A DNA stretch of 64,000 nucleotides from Glycomyces arizonensis DSM 44726 (GCF_000482705.1 NZ_AXWO01000025.1:1-64000); one strand, 5' to 3'; counted from the first letter of the stretch, positions 9,305 to 18,740 are shown. The notes: generated from the sequence alone by a model not told the origin. Numbers and translations: made by a program.

Positions 9305-10759
9305 TTACTCGAAGTCCTCGATGAGCGCCACGAGCGTGCGCACCGGCACGCCGGTGGCGCCCTTGGCGATGTAGCCGTACGTCGCGTCCGAGCCGGCCGG
9401 CCCGGCGATGTCGAGGTGCGCCCACGGGATCTCCTCGGGCACGAAGTTCGACAGGAAGATCCCGCCCTGGATCATGTGCGCGTCCCTCTTGAGGCCCGTC
9501 GCGCACTGCGAGACGTCGGCGATCGAGGACTCCATGAGCCCCACGACGTCCTCGGGGAACGGCATCGGCCAGCCGTTCTCGCCGACCTCCTCGCCGATGC
9601 GCCGCACCCGCTCGGTCTCGGCGTCGGAGCCCATCAGGCCCATGGTGCGCTTCCCGAGGGCCATGATCTGGCCGCCGGTGAGCGTGGCGACGTCGTAGAT
9701 CGCGTCCGGCTCGTCCTCGACGGCCCGCGAGAGCGCGTCGGCCAGCACCAGCCGCCCTTCGGCGTCGGTGTTGAGGATCTCCACGGTCTTGCCGTTGCGG
9801 ATGGTGATCACATCGGACGGCCGGTAGGAGGAGCCGGAGACCATGTTCTCGGCCAGTCCCACCGTGCAGGTCACGTTGACCTCCACGCCGAGCCGGGCCG
9901 CCGCGAGGGTCGCGCCGACCACGGCCGCGGCACCGGCCATGTCGCCCTTCATGTCCCACATGCCCGCGGTCGGCTTGAGCGACAGGCCGCCGGAGTCGAA
10001 GGTGATGCCCTTGCCGACCAGCGCCACGTGCTTGGTCGCTCCCTCCGGCCGGTAGCTCAGGCGCACCAGGCGCGGCGCGGCGGAGGAGCCGCCGCCCACG
10101 GCCAGGACGCCGCCGTAGCCGCCCGCCGAGAGCGCGTCGGCGTCGAGGACCTCGACCTCCACGCCGGCCTCGGCGGCGGCGCGCCCGATCTCGACGGCGA
10201 ACGTCGGCGGGCGCAGCAGGTTCGCCGGCGTGTCGGACCAGTCCTTGACCAGGGCCACGCTCTCGGCCAGGACCGAGGCGCGCTCCACGGCCTCCTCGGT
10301 GGCGCCGTAGACGGTGATCGACGACGGCGGGCCGTCGCCGCCCCCCTCGGTCTTGTAGCCCTCGAACTTGTAGGCGGCCAGGGCGGCGCCGGTGGCGGTG
10401 GCCTCCGGGTCGCCCTCGAAGATGATGGCCACCGATTCGTGGCCGAACGCGGCCCGCACCGCGGTCCCGGCGGCGCGGCGCAGCGCCTCGTCGTCCAGCT
10501 CGCCGGGGTCGCCGAGACCGACGGCGAACACGAGCTTCGCGGCGAGTTCGACGGGGGCGGGCAGGCGTGTGAGGGTGGAGGCCGAACCGGTGTTGTCGAG
10601 CGCGGCCAGGGCGTTCGCCAGGCGGCCGCCGAAGGCGGCGTCGACGCCGGAGGCGCTGGCGGGGATGATCGGGGCGTCCTCGCCCGCAAGCACGCCGACG
10701 ACGATCACGTCGGCGCGGGCGTCGGCGATATAGCCGGACGCGCTGATCAGCTCAGTCAT
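9305..10759 (-). CDS. pepA: Leucyl aminopeptidase, M17 family
   Basis: A 484-residue cytosolic zinc/manganese aminopeptidase. The M17 catalytic core is intact: VGKGITFDSGGLSLKP with the metal-binding lysine and aspartate, then the signature NTDAEGRLVLADAL. The N-terminal macro-like domain is divergent, as usual. The ATG at 10759 follows AAGGACAG at good spacing; a further-upstream in-frame codon would reach into the divergent gcvT promoter. It removes N-terminal residues during peptide turnover. Placement beside gcvT and the dlaT/sucB-like gene matches mycobacterial gene order. Confidence 0.93.
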   Translation of the reverse strand: MTELISASGYIADARADVIVVGVLAGEDAPIIPASASGVDAAFGGRLANALAALDNTGSASTLTRLPAPVELAAKLVFAVGLGDPGELDDEALRRAAGTAVRAAFGHESVAIIFEGDPEATATGAALAAYKFEGYKTEGGGDGPPSSITVYGATEEAVERASVLAESVALVKDWSDTPANLLRPPTFAVEIGRAAAEAGVEVEVLDADALSAGGYGGVLAVGGGSSAAPRLVRLSYRPEGATKHVALVGKGITFDSGGLSLKPTAGMWDMKGDMAGAAAVVGATLAAARLGVEVNVTCTVGLAENMVSGSSYRPSDVITIRNGKTVEILNTDAEGRLVLADALSRAVEDEPDAIYDVATLTGGQIMALGKRTMGLMGSDAETERVRRIGEEVGENGWPMPFPEDVVGLMESSIADVSQCATGLKRDAHMIQGGIFLSNFVPEEIPWAHLDIAGPAGSDATYGYIAKGATGVPVRTLVALIEDFE

Positions 10760-10830
10760 AACTGTCCTTACAGAATGCGTGTTCAAACGGACCGATCTTA
10801 CGGGTTGGGACTCGCGATAGTGTCTATGCC

Positions 10831-11940
10831 ATGTCTGATCCCGCATCCTCACCTCTGGTATCGCCGCTGCACAACCGCCACCTGGAACTGGGGGCGAAGT
10901 TCGCGCCGTTCGCGGGCTGGGAGATGCCGCTGCACTACGCGAGCGGCGTGCTGGCCGAGCACGCGGCCGTGCGCACCTCGGTGGGTGTGTTCGACGTCTC
11001 CCACCTCGGCAAGGTGTGGGTGCGTGGCCCAGGCGCGGCCGCCTTCGTCAACCGCTGCCTGACCAACGACCTCGACCGCGTCACCGCCGGTGGCGCCCAG
11101 TACACGCTGTGCTGCGACGCCGAGGGCGGCGTGGTGGACGACCTCATAGCCTACCGGCTCTCGGACGAGGAGATCCTGCTCGTGCCCAACGCCGCCAACA
11201 CCGACGAGGTGGCGCGGCGCCTGGAGGAGGCCGCCCCGGAGGGCGTCGAGATCCGCAATGCCCACCGCTCGCTGGCGGTGCTGGCCGTGCAGGGCCCGGA
11301 GTCGCCGCGGATCCTCGAATACCTGGGGCTGCCGCACGACCACGAGTACATGTCTTTTGAAGAGCGCCTCGTCGACGGCGCGGCCGTCATCGTCTGCCGC
11401 TCGGGCTACACCGGCGAGACCGGCTTCGAGCTCGTGGTGCCGAACGAGGCCGCGGGCGACCTGTGGGACGGGATGCTCGCGGCCGGGGCGCACCCGTGCG
11501 GGCTCGGCGCGCGCGACACGCTGCGCCTGGAGATGGGCTACCCGCTCCACGGCCAGGACCTGAGCACGGACGTCACGCCGGTGCAGGCGCGACTGAACTG
11601 GGCGGTCGGCTGGGGCAAGGACGAGTTCTGGGGCAAGGGCGCGCTCGAAGCCGAGCGCGAGGCCGGGCCGAAGCGCCGCCTGTGGGGCCTGGAGGCCACC
11701 GGGCGGGGCGTGCCGCGGGCGCACATGCGCGTTCTGGACAGTGGCTCGGACGGTGAGCGGCAGGTCGGCGAGACCACTTCCGGGACGTTCGCGCCGTCGC
11801 TGAAGAAGGGCGTGGCGCTGGCGCTCCTGGACGCCGGGTACCGGCCCGGCGCCGAGCTGGAGCTGGACGTGCGCGGGCGGCGCCTGCCGGTGCGGGTCGT
11901 CAAGCCGCCGTTCGTGAAGGCCGCTCCCGGCGAGGCGTGA
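10831..11940 (+). CDS. gcvT: Aminomethyltransferase (glycine cleavage T protein)
   Basis: A 369-residue folate-dependent T protein. Signatures are [29 protein letters not shown] near residue 35, [12 protein letters not shown], and [15 protein letters not shown]. The C-terminal barrel ends [10 protein letters not shown] and [12 protein letters not shown]. It transfers the methylene group from the H-protein-bound intermediate to tetrahydrofolate. The ATG at 10831 lies 71 bases from the divergent pepA start. No other glycine-cleavage gene is in the window. I looked for a glycine riboswitch in the short upstream region and saw none. Confidence 0.93.
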   Translation: MSDPASSPLVSPLHNRHLELGAKFAPFAGWEMPLHYASGVLAEHAAVRTSVGVFDVSHLGKVWVRGPGAAAFVNRCLTNDLDRVTAGGAQYTLCCDAEGGVVDDLIAYRLSDEEILLVPNAANTDEVARRLEEAAPEGVEIRNAHRSLAVLAVQGPESPRILEYLGLPHDHEYMSFEERLVDGAAVIVCRSGYTGETGFELVVPNEAAGDLWDGMLAAGAHPCGLGARDTLRLEMGYPLHGQDLSTDVTPVQARLNWAVGWGKDEFWGKGALEAEREAGPKRRLWGLEATGRGVPRAHMRVLDSGSDGERQVGETTSGTFAPSLKKGVALALLDAGYRPGAELELDVRGRRLPVRVVKPPFVKAAPGEA

Positions 11941-12022
11941 GTCCGAGCGAAATCGACACGGCTCTTGCCTGCGCCGGAGTTCTCCGATAGCGTTTACCAA
12001 AACCCGCAGACTAAGGAGTCAC

Positions 12023-13333
12023 ATGTCAGGCACGCCGCATCGCTATGCTCTGGTCGGCACCGGCTCACGCGCGAAGATGTACGTCGACGCAGTGATTGAA
12101 CGGAGCGACAAGGCTCAGCTGGTCGCACTCGCCGACACCAACCCCCACCGCATCGGCGTCCACCTCGCGGCCATCGAGGAGGCCGGAGCCCCGGCCCCGG
12201 CCGCCTACGCCGCCGCGGACTTCGAGCGGCTCCTCGACGAGACGAAGCCGGACACCGTCATCGTCACCTGCGTCGACGCGCACCACCACGAGTACATTCT
12301 CGCCGCCCTCGCCAGGGACCTCGACGTCATCTGCGAGAAGCCGCTGACGACCACCGGCGAGCACGCCGCGCAGATCCTCGCCGCCGAGGAGCGGTCGGCC
12401 GGGAAGGTCACCGTCACCTTCAACTACCGGTACAACCCGCTGCACGAGAAGGTCGCCGACCTGCTGCGCGAGGGCGCCGTCGGCGAGATCGTCTCGGTGG
12501 GCTTCGACTGGCTGCTGGACACCCGCCACGGCGCGGACTACTTCCGCCGCTGGCACCGCCTCGCCGACAAGTCGGGCGGGCTGCTCGTGCACAAGTCCGG
12601 CCACCACTTCGACCTCGTCAACTGGTGGCTCGACGCCGCGCCGATACAAGCGTTTGCAAAAGGCAAGCTCGCGTTCTACGGCGAGAACGGCGAGCGCCAC
12701 GGCCACGACCGCGGCTACGCTCGCGTCGCGGGATCAGAGAGCGCCGCGGACGACCCGTTCGCGCTGCACATGGCCGAGAACGCCCAGCTCAAGGCCCTCT
12801 ACCTCGACGCGGAGGGCGAGGACGGCTACATCAGGGACCAGAACGTGTTCGCGCCCGGGGTGACGATCTACGACGACATGATGGCCCTGGTCGACTACGA
12901 CTCCGGCGTCACGCTCTCCTACCGGCTCACCGCCTACTCGCCCTGGGAGGGCTACCGGGTCCACTTCAACGGCACGCAGGGCCGCCTGGAGCTCTTGGTG
13001 GTGGAGAACGACCACGTCAACCCGGCGCTCAAGGGCCCCAACGGCGCCTCGGTCCACGGCACCCACGCCGCCCCCGAGGAGGGCTGGTACGAGCTGACCG
13101 TCCACCCCTTCTGGACCAAGCCGACTAAAATCGACGTCGGTGAATACCAGAGGCACGGTCACGGCGGCGGTGACCAGCGCATGCTCGCGGTCCTCTTCGA
13201 CGGCGCGACCGACCCCCACAACCGCTCGGCCACCGCTCGGGACGGCGTCAACGCGCTGGCCGCCGGGCTCGCCTCCAACGCGTCCATCGCAACTGGGCAA
13301 GCGGTTGCAGTCGCCGATCTCATCAAGCAGTAG
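12023..13333 (+). CDS. Gfo/Idh/MocA-family oxidoreductase, first gene of uronate cluster
   Basis: A 436-residue NAD(P)-dependent sugar oxidoreductase. The N-terminal Rossmann fold has GTGSRAKMYVDAV, and the family EKP motif appears in VICEKPLTTTGEHA. A long C-terminal domain carries HHHEYI- and KSGHHFDLVNWWLDA-type substrate-site histidines. The start at 12023 follows TAAGGAGTCAC. It leads a cluster of uronate genes and probably acts on a uronate, lactone or keto-sugar derived from pectin; the exact substrate is unknown. Two LacI-type operator-like palindromes lie inside the reading frame (12646-12657 and 13297-13308). Both are spelled with codons unusual for this gene (ATA, CAA, TTT, GCA, AAA, GTT). 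Confidence 0.85.
   Translation: MSGTPHRYALVGTGSRAKMYVDAVIERSDKAQLVALADTNPHRIGVHLAAIEEAGAPAPAAYAAADFERLLDETKPDTVIVTCVDAHHHEYILAALARDLDVICEKPLTTTGEHAAQILAAEERSAGKVTVTFNYRYNPLHEKVADLLREGAVGEIVSVGFDWLLDTRHGADYFRRWHRLADKSGGLLVHKSGHHFDLVNWWLDAAPIQAFAKGKLAFYGENGERHGHDRGYARVAGSESAADDPFALHMAENAQLKALYLDAEGEDGYIRDQNVFAPGVTIYDDMMALVDYDSGVTLSYRLTAYSPWEGYRVHFNGTQGRLELLVVENDHVNPALKGPNGASVHGTHAAPEEGWYELTVHPFWTKPTKIDVGEYQRHGHGGGDQRMLAVLFDGATDPHNRSATARDGVNALAAGLASNASIATGQAVAVADLIKQ
12646..12657. promoter_or_regulatory. LacI-type operator-like site inside the Gfo/Idh gene
   Basis: ACAAGCGTTTGC matches the window's shared palindrome GCAAGCGNTTGC at 11 of 12 positions, and A/T-ending codons surround it (ATA CAA GCG TTT GCA AAA) in a gene that otherwise uses G/C at third positions. 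An intragenic roadblock or looping site is inferred. Confidence 0.45.
13297..13308. promoter_or_regulatory. LacI-type operator-like site ahead of uxaC
   Basis: GCAAGCGGTTGC, an exact copy of the shared palindrome, lies in the last codons of the Gfo/Idh gene, 84 bases before the uxaC start. It could control an internal promoter for uxaC and following genes. Confidence 0.55.
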
Positions 13334-13391
13334 GAGCACCAGTGGCCCACGCCGTAGCCCAGTCCGCCGCCCCGAACCGGAGTGAACGCAC

Positions 13392-14828
13392 ATGACGCTG
13401 CACCCTGACCGCCTCTTCCCCGCCGACGAGCGCACCCGCGCCATCGCCCGGGAGATCCACCGGCAGACCACCGACCTGCCGCTGGTGAGCCCGCACGGGC
13501 ACGTCGACCCGCGCCTGATGTCGGAGAACCGGGCGTTCCCCGACCCGGCGCGGCTGTTCGTCGTCCCCGACCACTACCTGACCCGGATGCTCTACAGCCA
13601 GGGCGTCACCCCCGACCAGCTCGGCGTCCCGTCGGTGAACGGCGAGCCGTCCGAGGTCGACGGGCGCACCATCTGGCGCCGCTTCGCCGAGCACTACCAC
13701 CTGTTCCGCGGTACCCCCTCGAAGCTGTGGCTCGACTACACCTTCGCCGAGGTCTTCGGCATCTACAAGGCGCTCAGCGCCGAGACCGCCGACGAGTTCT
13801 ACGACCACCTCTCGGCCCGGCTCGCCGAGCCCGCCTACCGGCCGAGGGCCCTGTTCGACCGGTTCAACATCGAGGTGCTCGCCACCACCGAGACGCCGGT
13901 GGACTCGCTCGACCCGCACGCCGAGCTCGAAGCGCTGCCCGCCTCAGGCGGCCGCAAGTGGGGCGGGAGGGGCGGCAAGGTCGTCACCACGTTCCGGCCC
14001 GACAACCTCGTCGAGCCCGACTGGCCCGGCTGGGCCGAGCGCGTCAAGCAGCTCGGCGAGATCACCGGGCGCGACACCTCGACGTTCGCGGGCTTCCTCG
14101 ACGCCCTGCGCGCCCGCCGCCAGGACTTCATCGCCGCCGGAGCCACGTGCTCGGACCACGGCAACCGCACCGCCATGACCGTCGACGACCCGGCCAAGGC
14201 TGCCGAGATCTTCCACAAGGCGCTCAAGGGCGAGGCCGACGAGGCCGAAATGCGGATGTTCCCCGCATTCATGCTCGTCGAGTTCGCGCGCATGAGTGTC
14301 GAGGACGGCCTGGTCATGCAGCTGCACCCCGGCTCGTGGCGCAACCACAACGAGTGGCTCTACCAAGGCTGGGGCCGCGACGTCGGCGGCGACATTCCGG
14401 ACCTGACCACGTACACGCTGGAACTCAAGCCGATCCTCGACGCCTTCGGGAACGACCCGCGCTTCCGGCTCGTCCTCTACACACTCGACGAGACGAGCTT
14501 CAGCCGCGAGATCGCGCCGATCGCGGGCGGCTACGCCTCGGTGTTCATCGGGGCCCCCTGGTGGTTCCTCGACTCGCCCGAGGGCATGCGACGCTTCAGG
14601 GAGGCCGTCCACGAGACCGCCGGGTTCTACAACACGGCCGGGTTCGTCGACGACACCCGCGCGTTCTGCTCGATCCCGGCCCGGCACGACGTGGCGCGCC
14701 GCGGCGACGCCGCGTTCCTCGCCAGGCTGGTCGCCGAGCACCGGATGACCGAGGACGAGGCCGCCGAGGTCGCCGTCGACCTGGCGTACCGCCTGCCCCG
14801 CAAGATCTACAGAATGGAACAGCGATGA
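13392..14828 (+). CDS. uxaC: Glucuronate (uronate) isomerase
   Basis: A 478-residue isomerase converting D-glucuronate to D-fructuronate and D-galacturonate to D-tagaturonate. The amidohydrolase-superfamily metal motif SPHGHVDPRLMSENRAFPDP is at residues 33-52. Later landmarks are ATCSDHGNRTAMTVDD, QLHPGSWRNHNEW and the active-site region LYTLDETSFSREIAPIAGGY. Near the C-terminus, GFVDDTRAFCSIPARHDVARRGDAAFLARLV matches the family end, and the length matches typical UxaC (470-490). The next gene overlaps by four bases (ATGA), so the operon is translationally coupled. An operator-like palindrome lies 84 bases upstream. Confidence 0.95.
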   Translation: MTLHPDRLFPADERTRAIAREIHRQTTDLPLVSPHGHVDPRLMSENRAFPDPARLFVVPDHYLTRMLYSQGVTPDQLGVPSVNGEPSEVDGRTIWRRFAEHYHLFRGTPSKLWLDYTFAEVFGIYKALSAETADEFYDHLSARLAEPAYRPRALFDRFNIEVLATTETPVDSLDPHAELEALPASGGRKWGGRGGKVVTTFRPDNLVEPDWPGWAERVKQLGEITGRDTSTFAGFLDALRARRQDFIAAGATCSDHGNRTAMTVDDPAKAAEIFHKALKGEADEAEMRMFPAFMLVEFARMSVEDGLVMQLHPGSWRNHNEWLYQGWGRDVGGDIPDLTTYTLELKPILDAFGNDPRFRLVLYTLDETSFSREIAPIAGGYASVFIGAPWWFLDSPEGMRRFREAVHETAGFYNTAGFVDDTRAFCSIPARHDVARRGDAAFLARLVAEHRMTEDEAAEVAVDLAYRLPRKIYRMEQR

Positions 14829-16117
14829 CGAAGATCGAACGCCTGGAAGTCCACGACGTCCGCTTCCCGACAGCGGCGGCCGCCGACGGCTCCGACTCGA
14901 TCAACCGCGCCGACTACTCGGCGACGTACGTCGAGCTGTTCACCGACGGCGGGCCGACCGGCACCGGGTTCACCTTCACCGGCGGCCGGGGCAACGAGAT
15001 CACGTGCGCGGCAGTGCAAGCGCTTGCGCACCTGGTGGTCGGCCGGACCCTCGAAGACGTCTTCGACAATCCCGTCGAATTCAGCCGCTCCCTCGCCCAG
15101 GAGCCGCAGATCCGCTGGCTCGGCCCCGAGAAGGGCGCCGTCCACATGGCCGTCGGCGCCATCGTCAACGCCGTGTGGGACCTGAGGGCCAAGATCGAGG
15201 GCAAGCCGATGTGGCGCCTGCTGGCCGAGATGGACTCCGCCGAACTGGCCGCCCAGATCGACTACCGGCACATCGTCGACGAGCTCACCCCCGCCGAGGC
15301 CGAGGCCATCCTCGACGCCGGACGCGAGGGCTACGACGAGCGCCTGGCCGTGCTCGAGAAGGACGGCTTCCCGTCGTACACGACCTCGGTCGGCTGGCTC
15401 GGCTACCCCGACGAGAAGGTCAAGGCCCTCACCGAGACCGCCGTCGCCGAAGGCTGGAGCGCCGTCAAGATGAAGGTCGGCTCTCCCGACGTCGCCGACG
15501 ACGTGCGCCGCGCCGGGATCATCCGCGACATCATCGGCCCCGACCGGCTGCTCATGATGGACGCCAACCAGATCTGGTCGGTGCCCGAGGCCATCGAGAA
15601 CATGGGCCGCCTGGCCGCCTACGACCCGTACTGGATCGAGGAGCCCACGCACCCCGACGACGTCCTCGGCCACGCCAAGATCGCCAAGGCCGTCGCCCCG
15701 ATCCGCGTCGCCACCGGCGAGGTCGCCGCCAACCGCGTCATCTTCAAGCAGCTGCTCCAGGCCGAGGCCATCCGCGTCTGCCAGATCGACGCCTGCCGCG
15801 TCGGCGGCATCCCCGAGGTCCTCGCGACGCTGCTCATGGCCGCCAAGCACGAGGTCGACGTCTGCCCGCACGCCGGTGGCGTCGGGCTGTGCGAATACGT
15901 CCAGCACCTGGGCATGTTCGAGTACCTCCGGGTCGGCAAGACCCTCGAAGGACGCATGATCGAGTACGTCGACCACCTGCACGAGCACTACACCGACCCG
16001 GTCACCGTCGTCGATGGCCGGTACCGGCTGCCGACGCAGCCCGGCTACTCGGTGACGCTCAAAGACGACTCGATCGCCGAGTTCTCCTTCCCGAACGGAC
16101 CCGTGTGGAAAGCCTGA
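14825..16117 (+). CDS. Enolase-superfamily sugar-acid dehydratase (L-fuconate dehydratase-like)
   Basis: A 430-residue mandelate-racemase-type enzyme close in length and motifs to L-fuconate dehydratase. The KxK motif is AVKMKVG, the metal ligands are in LLMMDANQIW, WIEEPTHPDD and VATGEVAANR, and the acid/base site is CPHAGGVGLCEYVQH. Members abstract a proton alpha to the carboxylate and eliminate water to give a 2-keto-3-deoxy acid. Inside a uronate operon that lacks UxaA and UxuA, its likely substrate is an aldonate such as D-altronate or D-mannonate rather than L-fuconate; this is inference. The gene overlaps uxaC by four bases and the reductase gene by 13. An exact operator-like palindrome lies within it at 15016-15027. 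Confidence 0.85.
   Translation: MTKIERLEVHDVRFPTAAAADGSDSINRADYSATYVELFTDGGPTGTGFTFTGGRGNEITCAAVQALAHLVVGRTLEDVFDNPVEFSRSLAQEPQIRWLGPEKGAVHMAVGAIVNAVWDLRAKIEGKPMWRLLAEMDSAELAAQIDYRHIVDELTPAEAEAILDAGREGYDERLAVLEKDGFPSYTTSVGWLGYPDEKVKALTETAVAEGWSAVKMKVGSPDVADDVRRAGIIRDIIGPDRLLMMDANQIWSVPEAIENMGRLAAYDPYWIEEPTHPDDVLGHAKIAKAVAPIRVATGEVAANRVIFKQLLQAEAIRVCQIDACRVGGIPEVLATLLMAAKHEVDVCPHAGGVGLCEYVQHLGMFEYLRVGKTLEGRMIEYVDHLHEHYTDPVTVVDGRYRLPTQPGYSVTLKDDSIAEFSFPNGPVWKA
15016..15027. promoter_or_regulatory. LacI-type operator-like site inside the dehydratase gene
   Basis: GCAAGCGCTTGC is a perfect 12-bp palindrome inside a longer near-palindrome (15014-15031). It is encoded with rarer codons (GCA GTG CAA GCG CTT GCG) than its surroundings. 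It is probably bound by the same regulator as the other copies. Confidence 0.5.
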
Positions 16118-17463
16118 ACCAGAAAACGTTGGCCAGCGTGCCCGGAACCGTCCGCGTTCCGGGCACGCGCCCCGCCAAGGCCGAAATCCTCCACATCGGA
16201 GCAGGGGCGTTCCACCGCGCCCACCAGGCCGTCTACACCGACGACACCGACTGGGGCATCACCGTGGCCGCGCCCCGCTCGCGCGAGGTCATCGACGCCC
16301 TCGCCGCCCAAGACGGGCTCTACACCGTGGCCACGCTCGGGCCCGGCGGCGCCGAGCTGCGCGTCGTCGGCTCCATCGTCGACACGCTCCACATCGCCAC
16401 CGAGAACGAGCGCGCGCTCGATCGCATCGCCGACGAGGACACCCGCGTCGTCACCCTCACCGTCACCGAGAAGGCCTACCGCGACCCCGAGGGCATCCCC
16501 GGGCTGCTCGCCGCGGGCCTGGCGCGCCGGGCCAAGGAGAGCGGGGCGCCGCTGACGATCCTGTGCTGCGACAACCTGCCCGACAACGGCAAGACCACCC
16601 GGGAGGCGGTCGAACCGCTCCTGGACGACGCCACCCGCCTCTGGGCCGAGGACAACGTCGCCTTCCCCTCGACGATGGTCGACCGGATCGTCCCGGCCTC
16701 CACGCGGGCCACCTACGAGCGCGCCGCCGAGGCGCTCGGGTTCGCCGACGACGCCGCCGTCGAGGCCGAGCCGTTCACCCAGTGGGTCATCGAGGACCGC
16801 TTCGCCGGGCCCCGGCCGCCCTGGGACGCGACCTTCACCGACGACGTCGCCGGCTGGGAGCGCCTGAAGCTGCGCACGCTCAACGGCGTGCACTCCACGC
16901 TCGCCTACCTCGGCGCGCTCGCCGGAGCCGAGACCATCGGCGACGCCCTCGCGCTCCCCGGCGCCCGCGGCTTCGCCGAGCGGCTCATCGCCGACCAGAT
17001 CGCGCCCAGCTTCACGCCGCCCGACGGGCAGAGCACCGTCGCCTACGGCCAAGCCGTGCTCGAACGCTTCGCCAACCCCGGCATCAGGCACCGCTGCCTC
17101 CAGGTCGCCATGGACGGCAGCCAGAAGCTGCCGCAGCGCCTGTTCGGCACCATCGCCGACCTCATCGCGGCCGGAGAGCGGGTCGAGCTGGCCGCCCTGC
17201 CGCTGGCCGCGTGGATCCGCTTCTGCCTCGGGCGGGCCGACGACGGCGCCCGCCTGCCGCTGGACGATCCGCTCGCCGCGGTCCTGCGCGAGCGCCTCGC
17301 GGCGGCCGGAGGGAGCCCCGAGGCTTTGGCAGGCGCTATCCTCGGAGTCCGGCAAGTCGTTCCCGAGCCGGTCGCGTCCAACGCCGAACTGCGACAGGCC
17401 ACGGCGGCATGGCTGACCGACCTCGACCGGCACGGAGCGGCCCTGACTTTGGAGAACCTCTGA
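16105..17463 (+). CDS. uxuB: Mannitol dehydrogenase-family uronate reductase (fructuronate/tagaturonate reductase)
   Basis: A 452-residue polyol dehydrogenase-family enzyme. The NAD-binding region reads EILHIGAGAFHRAHQAVYTDD. Later landmarks are VTEKAYRD, LTILCCDNLPDNGKTTREAV, MVDRIVPAST, QWVIEDRFAG, and the catalytic lysine region LKLRTLNGVHSTLAYLG. It reduces D-fructuronate to D-mannonate and/or D-tagaturonate to D-altronate, the step after UxaC. GTG at 16105 is chosen as start; it overlaps the dehydratase gene by 13 bases. A TTG at 16129 is possible. Whether it is UxuB- or UxaB-like in preference cannot be told from sequence, so the symbol is provisional. Confidence 0.85.
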   Translation: MESLNQKTLASVPGTVRVPGTRPAKAEILHIGAGAFHRAHQAVYTDDTDWGITVAAPRSREVIDALAAQDGLYTVATLGPGGAELRVVGSIVDTLHIATENERALDRIADEDTRVVTLTVTEKAYRDPEGIPGLLAAGLARRAKESGAPLTILCCDNLPDNGKTTREAVEPLLDDATRLWAEDNVAFPSTMVDRIVPASTRATYERAAEALGFADDAAVEAEPFTQWVIEDRFAGPRPPWDATFTDDVAGWERLKLRTLNGVHSTLAYLGALAGAETIGDALALPGARGFAERLIADQIAPSFTPPDGQSTVAYGQAVLERFANPGIRHRCLQVAMDGSQKLPQRLFGTIADLIAAGERVELAALPLAAWIRFCLGRADDGARLPLDDPLAAVLRERLAAAGGSPEALAGAILGVRQVVPEPVASNAELRQATAAWLTDLDRHGAALTLENL

Positions 17464-18578
17464 TGGACCTTCGCATCCCTCGCATCGCCCTCGTCGGTGC
17501 GAACGGCTACGGACTGCACCACCGACACAACCTCGAACCGAAGCGCCGAGCGGGCAAAGTGGAGCTCGTCGGCATGTGCGACACCGCCGCGATCACCGAG
17601 AACGCCGACATCCCCGTCGGCGACACCCCGGTCTTCGACGACTACGAGCGGATGCTGGAGGCCGTCGACCCGCACATCGTCATCATCGCCACCCCGCCGC
17701 CGACGCACCTGCCGATCGCCAGTGCCGCGATGCGCCACGGCGCCGACGTCTACCTCGAGAAGCCGCCGGTGGCCTCGCTCGAGGAGTACGGACTGCTCTA
17801 CGACGTCATGGTCGAGACGGGCCGGGCCGTGCAGGTCGGCTTCCAGGCGCTCGGCTCGCACGCGTTCAACGCGCTGCGCGACGCGATGGAGTCGGGGCGG
17901 CTCGGCACGCTCGAAGCGGTCGGCGTCGCCGGCTCGTGGCGCAGGCCCGACTCCTATTACCGCCGCTCCCCTTGGGCCGGAAAGCGGGAGGCGGGCGGCA
18001 CCCTCATCGCCGACGGCGCCCTGGCGAATCCGTTCGCGCACGCCTCCCAGCAGGTGCTGGCGATCGCGGGGGACTGGCCGATGGACGGCGGCATCGAGCT
18101 GGAGCGGCTGCGGACCCGCCCGGAGGTCGAGGTCGACGACACCGCCGCGTGGCGCGGGGTCAACAAGGGCGGCGTCACCGTCACCGTCGCCGTCACCCTC
18201 TGCGGCGACCGCAAGATCGAGGGCGACATCTACGTGCGCGGCACCGAGGGCGAGGCCTGGCTCCAGTACCCGACCGACAGGCTGCGCCTGCCCGGCGAGG
18301 ACGAGCCGAAGCAGTACGGGCGCACCGACCTGCTCGACAACCTGATCCTCCACCGCCAGCGGGGCGTCGGCCTCATCTCGGGGCTGCGGCGGGCCAAGAC
18401 CTTCACCGGCGTCCTGGAGCGGGTCCTGAACGACCCGATCCCGCGCCTGGTCGACGAGGCGCACCTCCAGCGCGTCGGCGACGACCCCGTGACGCTGCTC
18501 GACGGCGCGGACGTCGCGGTCGAGCGGGCCGCCAAGGACGGCAAGCTGTTCAGCGAACTCGGCCTGCCCTGGGCCTGA
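17463..18578 (+). CDS. Gfo/Idh/MocA-family oxidoreductase, last gene of uronate operon
   Basis: A 371-residue Rossmann-fold oxidoreductase. The N-terminus has IALVGANGYGLHHRHNL and the EKP motif appears as DVYLEKPPVASLEEYGLL. The C-terminal alpha/beta domain has GGTLIADGALANPFAHASQQVL, where the usual catalytic K/H/D set is less clear. The start ATG overlaps the previous stop by one base (TGATG), so it is cotranscribed and coupled with the reductase gene. A strong terminator follows 6 bases after the stop. The substrate is unknown; context points to a pectin-derived sugar acid. It is only distantly similar to the first gene of the cluster, so the two are not simple duplicates. Confidence 0.85.
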   Translation: MDLRIPRIALVGANGYGLHHRHNLEPKRRAGKVELVGMCDTAAITENADIPVGDTPVFDDYERMLEAVDPHIVIIATPPPTHLPIASAAMRHGADVYLEKPPVASLEEYGLLYDVMVETGRAVQVGFQALGSHAFNALRDAMESGRLGTLEAVGVAGSWRRPDSYYRRSPWAGKREAGGTLIADGALANPFAHASQQVLAIAGDWPMDGGIELERLRTRPEVEVDDTAAWRGVNKGGVTVTVAVTLCGDRKIEGDIYVRGTEGEAWLQYPTDRLRLPGEDEPKQYGRTDLLDNLILHRQRGVGLISGLRRAKTFTGVLERVLNDPIPRLVDEAHLQRVGDDPVTLLDGADVAVERAAKDGKLFSELGLPWA

Positions 18579-18584
18579 ACCCGA

Positions 18585-18612
18585 CCCGGGATCGTCCGAG
18601 GACGATCCCGGG
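18585..18612 (+). terminator. Terminator of the uronate operon
   Basis: A perfect 12-bp stem (18585-18596 with 18601-18612) and a 4-base loop directly after the operon's last stop codon. It separates the uronate operon from the five-gene membrane/signalling operon. Confidence 0.85.
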
Positions 18613-18740
18613 ACCCCTCCCGGCGCCCCCGGCCTAGCCTCGGCGGCGAGCGCTCTCAACGTACTCAGCGAAGTGGACTCGCATTGCTGCAGTACAGTGC
18701 TCACTGTCCGTTGCAATCCCGTACCCCCGGGGGATGTCCA

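Noticed and set aside
10760-10830. Glycine riboswitch before gcvT
   Set aside because: Only 71 bases separate gcvT from the divergent pepA start and no conserved aptamer core is visible.
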